Of a stretch of DNA of 6,827 nucleotides, positions 1 to 5,788 are shown piece after piece (position 1 is the first letter of the stretch; each line of letters starts with the position of its first letter). The DNA is from Actinobacteria bacterium UBA4719 (GTDB lineage: Bacteria > Actinomycetota > Actinomycetes > Actinomycetales > Dermatophilaceae), in NCBI GenBank assembly GCA_002404345.1, contig DHJN01000089.1:1-6827 (forward strand), in the 5' to 3' direction. A model generated the notes under the pieces. That model was not told where the DNA came from, made no database searches, and saw only the letters and a program-made list of their open reading frames with translations. The translations under genes were made by a program, and so were the position numbers.

Positions 1-398
1 GCGTCGTGACGTTCCCCGGCACCCTTGCTCTCCTTGACGCGCTCGCCGACCGGGGCGTCAAGGTCGCCGTGGTGTCGAGCTCGCGCAACGCGCGCGAGGT
101 GCTCGCCGCCGCCAACCTGGCCGACCGCTTCCCGCTCGTTGTCGATGGTGAGGTCGCCCGGCATGCTGGCCTGCACGGCAAGCCCTCCCCGGAGACGTTC
201 GAGCACGCTGCCGCTGCTCTCGGTGTCCCGACGGAACGGGCCGTCGTTATCGAGGACGCGGTCTCCGGTGTCGCGGCCGGAAGGGCGGGCGGGTTCGGCC
301 TCGTCATCGGTGTCGACCGCGGCGCGGGCGCGGAGACACTGCGCGAGGCGGGCGCGGACGTTGTGGTGCGTGAACTCGCTGAGCTGGTGACCCCGTGA
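1..398 (+). CDS. HAD-family beta-phosphoglucomutase-like protein, 3' part only
   Basis: The reading frame is open from the left edge, so the start, the nucleophile DxD motif and most of the cap domain lie outside the window. What is visible is the C-terminal half of a HAD phosphatase/mutase core: motif II (VVSSSRN, about 75-95), the motif III lysine in GKPSPETF (AAG at 180-182) and the motif IV acidic pair in VIEDAVSGV (GAG-GAC at 252-257). HAD proteins of this class include beta-phosphoglucomutase, which converts beta-glucose-1-phosphate to glucose-6-phosphate in the cytosol. The stop overlaps the GTG start of the GH65 gene by 4 nt (GTGA), so the two are co-transcribed and probably translationally coupled. 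GH65 phosphorylases release beta-glucose-1-phosphate, which makes the mutase assignment likely. The M. tuberculosis pair Rv3400/Rv3401 has the same order. Substrate is inferred from context; another HAD sugar phosphatase is the alternative. Confidence 0.88.
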   Translation, partial: VVTFPGTLALLDALADRGVKVAVVSSSRNAREVLAAANLADRFPLVVDGEVARHAGLHGKPSPETFEHAAAALGVPTERAVVIEDAVSGVAAGRAGGFGLVIGVDRGAGAETLREAGADVVVRELAELVTP

Positions 399-2914
399 CT
401 GCCATCAGGCAGGGTACCGGGGATGGCTCCCAGCCCGGCCAGATGCCCGACCCCATGGATCGTTTGCGCTTTCCGGCCGATCCATGGCGACTGACCGAGG
501 CCTTCTACGACTCTGCGGACCTGGGAGTTACCGAGACCCTGTTCGCCGTCGCCAACGGCTACCTGGGGATGCGTGGCAATGTCGAGGAGGGTCACGACAG
601 TCACAGCCACGGCACCTTCATCAATGGCTTCCACGAGACGTGGCCGATTCGGCACCCCGAGGAGGCCTTCGGCCTCGCCCGGGTGGGACAGAGCATCGTC
701 AACGTCCCCGACGCCAAGACCATACGGCTCTTCGTAGACGATGAGCCACTGCTGCTGTCCATGGCCGACATCGTCACCTACGAACGCACCCTCGACTTCG
801 CCGACGGTGTGCTGACCCGCGACGTCCTGTGGCGGACGCCCGCGGGTAACCGGGTGCACGTGCGGTCACGGCGGATGGTGTCCTTCACCCAGCGTCACCT
901 GGCGGTTCTCACCTTCGAAGTGACGGTGCTCGACCGACCGGCACCCATCGCGGTGACCTCCCAAATCGTCAACCGGCAGGACGGCCTGGACGAGTACCGA
1001 ACGAGGGTCGTGGCCAAGGGAGCCACCGACCCGCGCAAGGCGGAGGGGTTCACCGGGCGGGTCCTCCAGCCGGTGGAGCACTGGGGTGGCGACGGCAGGG
1101 CGACCATGGGTTACCGGTGCACCAACTCCGGGATGACGCTGGCTATTGGGACAGATCACCAGATCGAGACCGAGAACGAGTGCGAGCAGCTCACCGAGGT
1201 CGAGGAGGACTACGCGATGCACGTATTCCGGATCCTCGCCCAGCCGGGCAAGAAGATCACGATCACCAAGTCCGTGACTTACCACACCTCACGCAACGTG
1301 CCCGCGCGTGAGCTTGTTCACCGGTGCCGGCGAACCCTGGACCGTGTGCGGACCCAGGGTGTGGAAAAGCAGTTCGCAGACCAGCGGGCCTGGCTGCACG
1401 ACTATTGGGAACGCTCGGACGTCGAGCTCGAGGGCCAGCCAGAGCTGCAGCAGGCGATCCGGTGGAACCTCTTCCAGCTTGCGCAGGCCGGCGGTCGCGC
1501 CGATGGCAACGGCATCGCCGCGAAGGGGGTCACCGGCTCGGGCTACGGAGGGCACTATTTCTGGGACACCGAGATCTACGTGGTCCCCTACTTCTCCTAC
1601 ACGACGCCAGGCTGCGCCCGCAACGCGCTGCGCTTCCGCTACACGATGCTCCCCGCGGCGGAGCGCCGGGCCCAGGAGCTCACTCAGGACGGCGCCCTGT
1701 TCCCGTGGCGCACGATCAACGGCGAGGAAGCCTCGGCCGCCTACGCTGCGGGCACCGCGCAATACCACATCGATGCCGACATCTCCTACGCGCTGACCAA
1801 GTACGTTCAGGCCAGCGGGGACGAGGAGTTCATGGCTCGAGAGGGCATCACCATTCTCGTGCAGACGGCGCGCATGTGGGCCGACCTGGGGTTCTGGCGC
1901 AGCAACGGCATCGAGGACTCGTTCCGCATCCACGGCGTGACCGGGCCCGACGAGTACACCACCGTGGTGAACGACAATCTGTTCACCAACGTCATGGCGC
2001 GCTACAACCTGCGGCATGCGGCGCAGGCGGTCCACGATCTTGAGGCGAAGAGCCCCCTGCACTACGCTCGCATGGTCGCCCGACTCGGGCTTCGCGCGGC
2101 CGAGGTCGCGGAGTGGATCCGGGCCGCCGAGGCGATGTACATCCCCTACGACGCCAACCTGGGCATCCACCCGCAGGACTCCGCCTTCCATGAGCGGGAG
2201 GTCTGGGATCTGCCGAACACCCCTTCGGACAAGAAGCCGCTGATGCTCCACTACCACCCGCTGGTCATCTACCGGTTCCAGGTGCTCAAGCAGGCCGACG
2301 TCGTGCTGGCGTTGTTCCTGCAGGGAGAGCACTTCACGGCTGAGGAGAAGCGGGCGGACTTCGAGTACTACGAGCCGATCACCACCGGTGACTCGTCGCT
2401 GTCCGCGGTGGTGCAGTCGATCATTGCGGCGGAGGTGGGTTACCACGAGAACGCCCTGCAACATTTCCACCACGGTCTGTTCCTCGACCTCGCCGACCTT
2501 GGCCGGAACACCTCCGAGGGCGTGCACGTCGCCTCCACCGGGGGAGTCTGGAACGCCCTCGTCTACGGGTTCGGCGGGATGCGTGACCACGGCGGGGCCA
2601 TCACCTTCGACCCACGCCTGCCCGACTCGTGGACGGCCCTGTCCTTCCGCATCACTATCCGTGACACGCGGTTGCGCGTCACGGTCAGCTCGGACTCCCT
2701 CGACCTCGCGGTCGAGGTGGGCTCCACCGTGACGGTGGTCGTCCGAGGTAAGGAGGTCATCGTCACCAACAAGAGCCCGGTCACCGTGCCACTCGACGGC
2801 CAGGGCCCACGGATCGACGGTGAACCGGATCCAAAGGCGCTCAGAGGCACGCTCCGGGCCGACGGCACGCTCATCACGGCCTCGGTGCCGCACCACTCCG
2901 GGATCAATCGCTGA
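395..2914 (+). CDS. Glycoside hydrolase family 65 disaccharide phosphorylase (maltose/trehalose/kojibiose phosphorylase-like)
   Basis: Complete 839-residue protein, within or slightly above the usual GH65 length (about 750-800), with a short extra N-terminus. Layout: N-terminal beta-sandwich (about 25-290), helical linker (about 300-345), (alpha/alpha)6 barrel (about 350-735) and a small C-terminal beta domain. Conserved landmarks are HYFWDTE (387-393, glucose subsite), HGVTGPDEY (513-521, with E520 at the position of the family general acid), KQADV (632-636) and HVASTGGVWN (711-720, phosphate-site region). The Lys-Gln pair and the adjacent mutase favour an inverting phosphorylase that yields beta-glucose-1-phosphate, rather than a hydrolase. 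Which disaccharide is cleaved cannot be read from the sequence. The protein is cytosolic; no signal peptide is seen. The start is taken as GTG 395 because it overlaps the upstream stop (GTGA). ATG codons at 443 and 455 are in-frame alternatives and would remove the non-conserved N-terminal 16-20 residues. Confidence 0.95.
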   Translation: MTAIRQGTGDGSQPGQMPDPMDRLRFPADPWRLTEAFYDSADLGVTETLFAVANGYLGMRGNVEEGHDSHSHGTFINGFHETWPIRHPEEAFGLARVGQSIVNVPDAKTIRLFVDDEPLLLSMADIVTYERTLDFADGVLTRDVLWRTPAGNRVHVRSRRMVSFTQRHLAVLTFEVTVLDRPAPIAVTSQIVNRQDGLDEYRTRVVAKGATDPRKAEGFTGRVLQPVEHWGGDGRATMGYRCTNSGMTLAIGTDHQIETENECEQLTEVEEDYAMHVFRILAQPGKKITITKSVTYHTSRNVPARELVHRCRRTLDRVRTQGVEKQFADQRAWLHDYWERSDVELEGQPELQQAIRWNLFQLAQAGGRADGNGIAAKGVTGSGYGGHYFWDTEIYVVPYFSYTTPGCARNALRFRYTMLPAAERRAQELTQDGALFPWRTINGEEASAAYAAGTAQYHIDADISYALTKYVQASGDEEFMAREGITILVQTARMWADLGFWRSNGIEDSFRIHGVTGPDEYTTVVNDNLFTNVMARYNLRHAAQAVHDLEAKSPLHYARMVARLGLRAAEVAEWIRAAEAMYIPYDANLGIHPQDSAFHEREVWDLPNTPSDKKPLMLHYHPLVIYRFQVLKQADVVLALFLQGEHFTAEEKRADFEYYEPITTGDSSLSAVVQSIIAAEVGYHENALQHFHHGLFLDLADLGRNTSEGVHVASTGGVWNALVYGFGGMRDHGGAITFDPRLPDSWTALSFRITIRDTRLRVTVSSDSLDLAVEVGSTVTVVVRGKEVIVTNKSPVTVPLDGQGPRIDGEPDPKALRGTLRADGTLITASVPHHSGINR

Positions 2915-2971
2915 CTCGAAGATTCCCGAGCCAGAAGTGGCCCCGAGGGGTAACTGGCCGGAGTCAGAACT

Positions 2972-3017
2972 CGAGGGTGATGGGAAGCCGCTCGCGCGGC
3001 TCGCCGCATCACCCTCG
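2972..3017 (+). terminator. Compound stem-loop after the GH65 gene, probable terminator
   Basis: An 11-bp perfect outer stem (CGAGGGTGATG at 2972-2982 with CATCACCCTCG at 3007-3017) encloses a 6-bp inner stem (AGCCGC 2986-2991, GCGGCT 2996-3001) with a TCGC tetraloop. It lies 57 nt after the GH65 stop. No T-run follows, which is common for actinobacterial terminators, so intrinsic termination is plausible but not proven. A further 7-bp pair, CTGACTC (2911-2917, over the stop codon) with GAGTCAG (2961-2967), lies just upstream. Confidence 0.6.
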
Positions 3018-3135
3018 GGACCGCCGACCATTCCGGCGAAACGGGTTCATTCTCCGTGAACATCCGAGGCGCACTCAAGGATCGGTCCCCGAGACCAGGA
3101 GTCTGGTGCTGACACTTGGATGAAAGGCTGAGGAG

Positions 3136-3774
3136 GTGAATCGCGTTCCCCCGGATCCCACGGTGATACATCCCATTGCGGATCACCCTCGGGTCGTGCT
3201 GCTGAAGCCGCTGCTGACCTCGCCCCTGATCGAGGTTGGAGAGTTCTCCTACTACGACGATCCCGATGAGCCGACCGCATTCGCGACCCGCAACGTGCTG
3301 TACCACTACGGACCGGAAAAGCTCATCATCGGAAAGTTCTGCGCCATCGGCGAAGGTGTGCGGTTCATCATGAACGGCGCCAACCACCGGATGGATGGCC
3401 CCTCAACATTCCCGTTCCCGATCATGGGGGGTTCGTGGTCCGAACATGTCGACCTGATAACCGGGTTGCCCGGCCGAGGAGACACGGTGATTGGTAATGA
3501 CGTTTGGTTCGGGTATCGCAGCATGGTGAGGCCCGGCGTGCGCATCGGAGACGGAGCAATCCTTGCCGCCGGCGCGGTCGTGATCGCCGACGTGCCTGCA
3601 TACGGCGTCGTGGGCGGCAACCCCGCCCGACTCATTCGCAGCCGCTACAACGCCGAAGACGTCACCCGCCTACTTTCAATCGCATGGTGGAACTGGCCCA
3701 CCGCACACATCACTGAGCATTTACGCATCATCATGTCCGGCACCATCGACGACCTTGAGAAGGCCGCACCTTAG
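3136..3774 (+). CDS. CatB/Vat-related xenobiotic acetyltransferase (left-handed beta-helix)
   Basis: Complete 212-residue protein of the XAT group (virginiamycin/streptogramin Vat and chloramphenicol CatB enzymes), at the usual family length. These trimeric cytosolic enzymes transfer acetyl from acetyl-CoA to a hydroxyl. Visible signatures: VVLLKPLLTSPLIEVGEFSYYDD near the N-terminus (broken here as VVLLKPLLTS then PLIEVGEFSYYDD), KLIIGKFCAIGEG (62-74), FIMNGANHRMDG (77-88) with H84 at the position of the catalytic histidine, the hexapeptide coils between about 116 and 155 (DTVIGNDVWFG, RIGDGAILAAGAVV), and the closing GNPARLI and WWNWP. Many chromosomal members have no proven drug substrate, so antibiotic resistance should not be assumed. 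An in-frame stop at 3121-3123 limits the start to GTG 3136 or GTG 3163. GTG 3136 has GAAAGG at 3122-3127 with an 8-nt spacer and gives the normal family N-terminus. A stronger-looking AGGAGG (3131-3136) runs into the start codon itself and cannot serve it. The gene stands alone, flanked by stem-loops. Confidence 0.93.
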   Translation: MNRVPPDPTVIHPIADHPRVVLLKPLLTSPLIEVGEFSYYDDPDEPTAFATRNVLYHYGPEKLIIGKFCAIGEGVRFIMNGANHRMDGPSTFPFPIMGGSWSEHVDLITGLPGRGDTVIGNDVWFGYRSMVRPGVRIGDGAILAAGAVVIADVPAYGVVGGNPARLIRSRYNAEDVTRLLSIAWWNWPTAHITEHLRIIMSGTIDDLEKAAP

Positions 3775-3796
3775 CCTGACGAAACATGTCGAGAAT

Positions 3797-3828
3797 GATC
3801 CGCTCTCAAGGGGTACCGGAAGCGGATC
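3797..3828 (+). terminator. Perfect 8-bp stem-loop downstream of the acetyltransferase gene
   Basis: GATCCGCT (3797-3804) pairs perfectly with AGCGGATC (3821-3828) around a 16-nt loop that contains GGTACC. It begins 22 nt after the acetyltransferase stop. There is no T-tract. It could terminate the acetyltransferase transcript or be an operator for the following SMP-30-like gene; the sequence does not decide. The rest of the 186-nt gap (3775-3960) shows nothing else I can name. Confidence 0.4.
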
Positions 3829-3960
3829 CTGTCGTGCGTCGAGGAACAATTCACTTCTAGGTCGAAGCCGCGAGGCGATCATCTCGGGCGTGGCATGTCG
3901 ACCGGTGAGGCTCGGCGGCGACATCGTTGGTCTACACCCGAACGAAGAGGGGATGCCGAC

Positions 3961-4179
3961 ATGGACGTACTTCTCACTGGCCTGGGTTTGGTGGAGTCGC
4001 CGCGATGGCACGAGGGCCGCCTGTGGTTTAGCGATTGGATCGCCGGCGAGATTATCGCCATTGACGACGTCGGCGTCTCTGAGGTGATCGTCCGGCACGA
4101 GTCGTTGCCGCTGTGCTTCGACTTTCTACCCGCCGGCCGCCCGATCCTGGTTTCCAACCAGCGGATGGCACGACCTTGA
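3961..4179 (+). pseudogene. 5' fragment of an SMP-30/gluconolactonase-like gene
   Basis: The frame encodes 72 residues; about the first 69 match the start of SMP-30/gluconolactonase/LRE-like proteins, six-bladed beta-propeller lactonases normally of about 280-300 residues. Visible signatures are GLGLVESPRWHEGRLWFSDW (E12 lies at the position of the metal-binding glutamate of the family) and LPLCFDFLPAGRPILVSNQ. After this the frame runs into DNA belonging to the opposite-strand AbiEii gene and stops within about four codons (TGA 4177-4179). At least three quarters of the propeller is missing, so no enzyme is expected. ATG 3961 is chosen because AGAGGGGA (3946-3953) sits 7 nt upstream and the family similarity begins there. 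A longer in-frame reading from ATG 3895 adds a non-conserved arginine-rich leader. The original substrate is unknown. Confidence 0.82.
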
Positions 4180-4537
4180 TCTTGCGGGTGGTGCCGGATT
4201 CGGCGGTGTAGCGCAGATACACCCTGGGCTGGGCTGACATCTTGGTGCGCACGTCGTAGCCGAGGCTCGTGCCGATGTCGCTGATTGCCCTGGTGACCTT
4301 GCCGATGCCGCCCGCGGTGGCGCGCACGTAGTCGAGGTCTTCGGAGTATCGGCGCGCTGGATGCAGGTACAGCTTGTGAAGGCAGGTGCCACCTCGGAAA
4401 ACGAGTTCGTCGCCGAGGTAGTCGTCGGCTGCGATGAGGCAGATCAGCTGGGACAGCAGGAGGTCTTGCTCGACCTGGTCCGGGCTCGGCCATGGTGCCG
4501 AGTGGGCCCAGGCTGTGATGTCGTTGGTGGGGATCAC
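4052..4537 (-). pseudogene. abiEii: AbiEii/AbiGii-type nucleotidyltransferase toxin, 3'-truncated
   Basis: The first 121 or so residues are a clear AbiEii toxin N-terminus: ITAWAHSAPWPSPDQVEQDL, then nucleotidyltransferase motif FRGGTCLHKLYL (G49-G50-T51) and YSEDLDYV (D67 and D69, the metal-binding pair). Intact AbiEii proteins are about 270-300 residues. Here similarity ends at RKIKV (about 4170), exactly where the family usually continues with an acidic residue and an INT-like strand. From there the frame reads about 40 arginine-rich residues antisense to the SMP-30 fragment before a stop at 4052. The third acidic position and the whole C-terminal helical domain are lost, so toxin activity is unlikely. 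The start is GTG 4537-4535, overlapping the abiEi TGA (GTGA), which fits the coupled bicistronic layout of type IV AbiE modules. An upstream in-frame ATG at 4576 lies inside abiEi and is less likely. In intact systems the toxin is a cytosolic NTP transferase that arrests growth on phage infection. Confidence 0.85.
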
Positions 4538-5328
4538 AGGTCGGGTTCGATCTGCGTGTTGACGGCGACCCGCCAACGGTGGTCAGTGGGACCCTCAGGC
4601 GGGCTACGCCGGTCCATGGCGGTGATCGGCGCGCGGCGGTGCTCGCTGGCGAGTCGCTCGAGGCCGCCGGTGAGGGGAGCCAGGTTGAGGGAGTCGAGCA
4701 GCCAGCCGATGCGGCGGACAGTGGTGATCGGAAAGTGCCGGGCGGCGCCTGCCAGGGCGTCGTCGGTGAGCCTGTCGTCGGCGGCGAGCTCGGCGATGAC
4801 GGTCGCCGCGTTGCTCAGCCCGCCAGAGCGGGCCGGGTCATCGACCAGGTCCAAAGCAGTGGTCGCAGGGGTCGCGACCCAGACCCGGCCGGTCGGCGCG
4901 GTCCGCTGCTCACGCGGCACATCGGCGACCCGGGCGCGGGTGGCGAACTGGAGCCGGATCCGACCGAAAATGCGATCCTGCACCGGCGCACCAACCGCGA
5001 CCTGCAGGGCCTGCGGGGCCTGGTGAGCTGCGCCGTGCACCTCGGCGGCCGACAGCCAGCCGACGTAGTAGTCGCGATCGAGATGATGCATGAGCAAGTC
5101 GATCATTTCCAGCCCGGGCAGGCTGCCGTAGACGCGGTGCTGGGGTGGAATCGGAACCCAGAGGCCGCGGGCCGGGGCGATGACGCGACCCTGCTGCACA
5201 TAGCGGTGCATGCGCACGCGTACCTGATCCTCGGGGATACCGAGGGCACCTGCGGCTTCGGCAGTGGTGATCGCGGCGCGGCCGTGGGCGACCAGGTCGT
5301 CCAGCAGGTCCAGCGTGCGGGCCGCCAC
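4534..5328 (-). CDS. abiEi: AbiEi-type antitoxin / transcriptional repressor of a type IV toxin-antitoxin system
   Basis: Complete 264-residue protein of normal AbiEi length. An N-terminal winged helix-turn-helix (residues about 17-58: AITTAEAAGALGIPEDQVRV, then a basic MHRYVQQGRV and ARGLWVPIP) is followed by the AbiEi C-terminal antitoxin region, with LEMIDLLMHHLDRDYYVGWL, SAAEVHGAAHQAPQ, ATPATTALDLVDDP, and a typical C-terminal end WRVAVNTQIEPDL. In studied AbiE systems this protein represses its own promoter through the winged helix and neutralises AbiEii without stable complex formation. GTG 5328 is chosen because GGAGG (5341-5337) lies 8 nt upstream. An in-frame GTG at 5343 would add five residues but overlaps that ribosome-binding site. 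The stop overlaps abiEii by GTGA. The gene looks undamaged although its toxin partner is truncated, so it may persist as an orphan regulator. Confidence 0.92.
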   Translation of the reverse strand: MAARTLDLLDDLVAHGRAAITTAEAAGALGIPEDQVRVRMHRYVQQGRVIAPARGLWVPIPPQHRVYGSLPGLEMIDLLMHHLDRDYYVGWLSAAEVHGAAHQAPQALQVAVGAPVQDRIFGRIRLQFATRARVADVPREQRTAPTGRVWVATPATTALDLVDDPARSGGLSNAATVIAELAADDRLTDDALAGAARHFPITTVRRIGWLLDSLNLAPLTGGLERLASEHRRAPITAMDRRSPPEGPTDHRWRVAVNTQIEPDL

Positions 5329-5360
5329 GGCACTCACCTCCACATGGTGACATTCAGATA

Positions 5361-5384
5361 GTTACGTTCAACGTAACGTTAGCT
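5361..5384. promoter_or_regulatory. Operator half 1 (proximal), upstream of abiEi
   Basis: Contains the perfect 17-bp palindrome GTTACGTTCAACGTAAC (5361-5377) with a second overlapping palindrome AACGTAACGTT (5370-5380). It lies 33 nt upstream of the abiEi start. Its reverse complement matches the distal site at 5432-5455 in 20 of 24 positions. Characterised AbiEi proteins bind two inverted repeats of about 23 bp in their own promoter, so this is the probable repressor site. I could not place convincing -35/-10 boxes. Confidence 0.72.
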
Positions 5385-5399
5385 TCTCAATCCTGAGAG

Positions 5400-5418
5400 T
5401 ATCGGATCGGCTCCGATA
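5400..5418. promoter_or_regulatory. Central palindrome between the two AbiEi operator copies
   Basis: TATCGGA (5400-5406) and TCCGATA (5412-5418) form a perfect 7-bp inverted repeat around a 5-nt centre. Its centre (5409) nearly coincides with the midpoint of the two flanking operator copies (5408), so the 95-bp region is symmetric at two scales. A small TCTCA/TGAGA inverted repeat (5385-5398) lies beside it. The role is unknown: spacer structure, cruciform tip, or a site for another regulator. Confidence 0.45.
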
Positions 5419-5431
5419 CGGCAACTTAACC

Positions 5432-5455
5432 AGCCAACGTAGCGTTGAACGTCAC
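5432..5455. promoter_or_regulatory. Operator half 2 (distal), inverted copy
   Basis: Inverted copy of the proximal site, 20 of 24 positions identical, sharing an unbroken core CGTTGAACGT (5443-5452). Internally it is only an imperfect palindrome (GTAGCGTT/AACGTCAC, 6 of 8 pairs), so it may bind more weakly than the proximal copy. The spacer between the copies is 47 bp. Confidence 0.66.
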
Positions 5456-5695
5456 GATAGCGACGTGATCCTGCAGGCGGCGCCGCGGGTGAACGATGTT
5501 TGCACCGGTAGCCACCACCGACGGAGAGCGGCATCCAGGGCCCGAGCGTCGGCGATCGTGCGCAAAACCCACCCAGCGATCGCCGTCGTCGGCTTCGCCA
5601 TCATGCTCAATCGTCACCATGCGTCCCGCCGGATCTCGGCTTCCAGGCGATTCCCTGACGATTCTGGCTACACACTTGGTTACACATGGCCAAAG
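5456..5695. other. Gene-free stretch between the abiEi operator and the tRNA remnant
   Basis: About 240 nt with open frames on both strands but none with a recognisable domain, ribosome-binding site or homologous-looking composition. The only structure noted is one copy of an imperfect repeat at its right end (5666-5690). Confidence 0.5.
5666..5690. repeat. Imperfect 25-bp direct repeat, copy 1 (left of tRNA remnant)
   Basis: Matches 5896-5920 in 18 of 25 positions, with the shape GGyTAyACAyTTGGyTACAC. The four internal differences are all C/T transitions. The copies lie on opposite sides of the tRNA fragment, 230 bp apart. Possible integrase arm-type sites, or leftovers of a duplicated gene end. 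Confidence 0.45.
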
Positions 5696-5726
5696 CAAAA
5701 GGCCCTCTCCCATTGGGAAAGGGCCT
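5696..5726 (-). terminator. Rho-independent terminator downstream of the tRNA-Met 3' half
   Basis: AGGCCCT (5700-5706) pairs with AGGGCCT (5720-5726); an inner TCCC/GGGA pair closes on an ATT loop, with one mismatch between the two helices. Read on the minus strand the stem is followed by TTTT (5700-5697) and then GCTTTGG. It lies about 20 nt after the tRNA 3' end, the normal position for the terminator of that tRNA transcript. Confidence 0.78.
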
Positions 5727-5744
5727 CTGACGCTGCGACGCTTT

Positions 5745-5788
5745 GGTACGGGGGCAGGATTTGAACCTGCGACCTCCGGGTTATGAGC
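5745..5788 (-). tRNA. 3' half of a tRNA-Met (CAU) gene; attachment-site remnant
   Basis: Read on the minus strand this is the anticodon loop CTCATAA (5787-5781, anticodon CAT), the 3' anticodon strand CCCGG, a variable segment, the T arm GCAGG-TTCAAAT-CCTGC and the start of the 3' acceptor strand, ending CCCCGTACCA. The three Cs after the loop and the overall sequence resemble actinobacterial initiator tRNA-Met. No D arm or 5' acceptor precedes it, and the bases before the loop cannot pair with CCCGG, so the gene begins at the anticodon loop. The acceptor part is also one nucleotide short of a normal 3' end with CCA. Tyrosine integrases of actinobacterial elements commonly recombine in this anticodon-to-3'-end segment, leaving such a half-gene at one boundary. 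A functional tRNA cannot be made from it alone. Confidence 0.75.

Noticed and set aside
1289..3031. Long (580-codon) open frame on the minus strand opposite the GH65 gene
   Set aside because: It mirrors the GC-biased third positions of the GH65 gene, has no domain and no sensible start; the + strand frame has clear family motifs.
3444..3905. Recurrent CATGTCGA words in and after the acetyltransferase gene
   Set aside because: Short (8-10 bp), irregularly spaced and partly inside coding sequence; compatible with chance.
3879..4493. 204-codon minus-strand frame overlapping the SMP-30 fragment and abiEii
   Set aside because: Proline/arginine-rich reading in the wrong frame of abiEii; no family resemblance.
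4361..5361. Two long + strand frames opposite abiEi
   Set aside because: Antisense shadows of abiEi; low-complexity composition, while the minus frame carries a recognisable AbiEi.
5426..5713. 95-codon minus-strand frame upstream of abiEi, possible integrase remnant
   Set aside because: No tyrosine-recombinase R-H-R-Y residues or other signature; it also covers the operator and terminator.
5496..5786. + strand frame ending GAGFEPATSGL
   Set aside because: This ending and the related DLNLRPPGYE are well-known artefacts of translating antisense to a tRNA T arm; they mark the tRNA remnant, not a protein.
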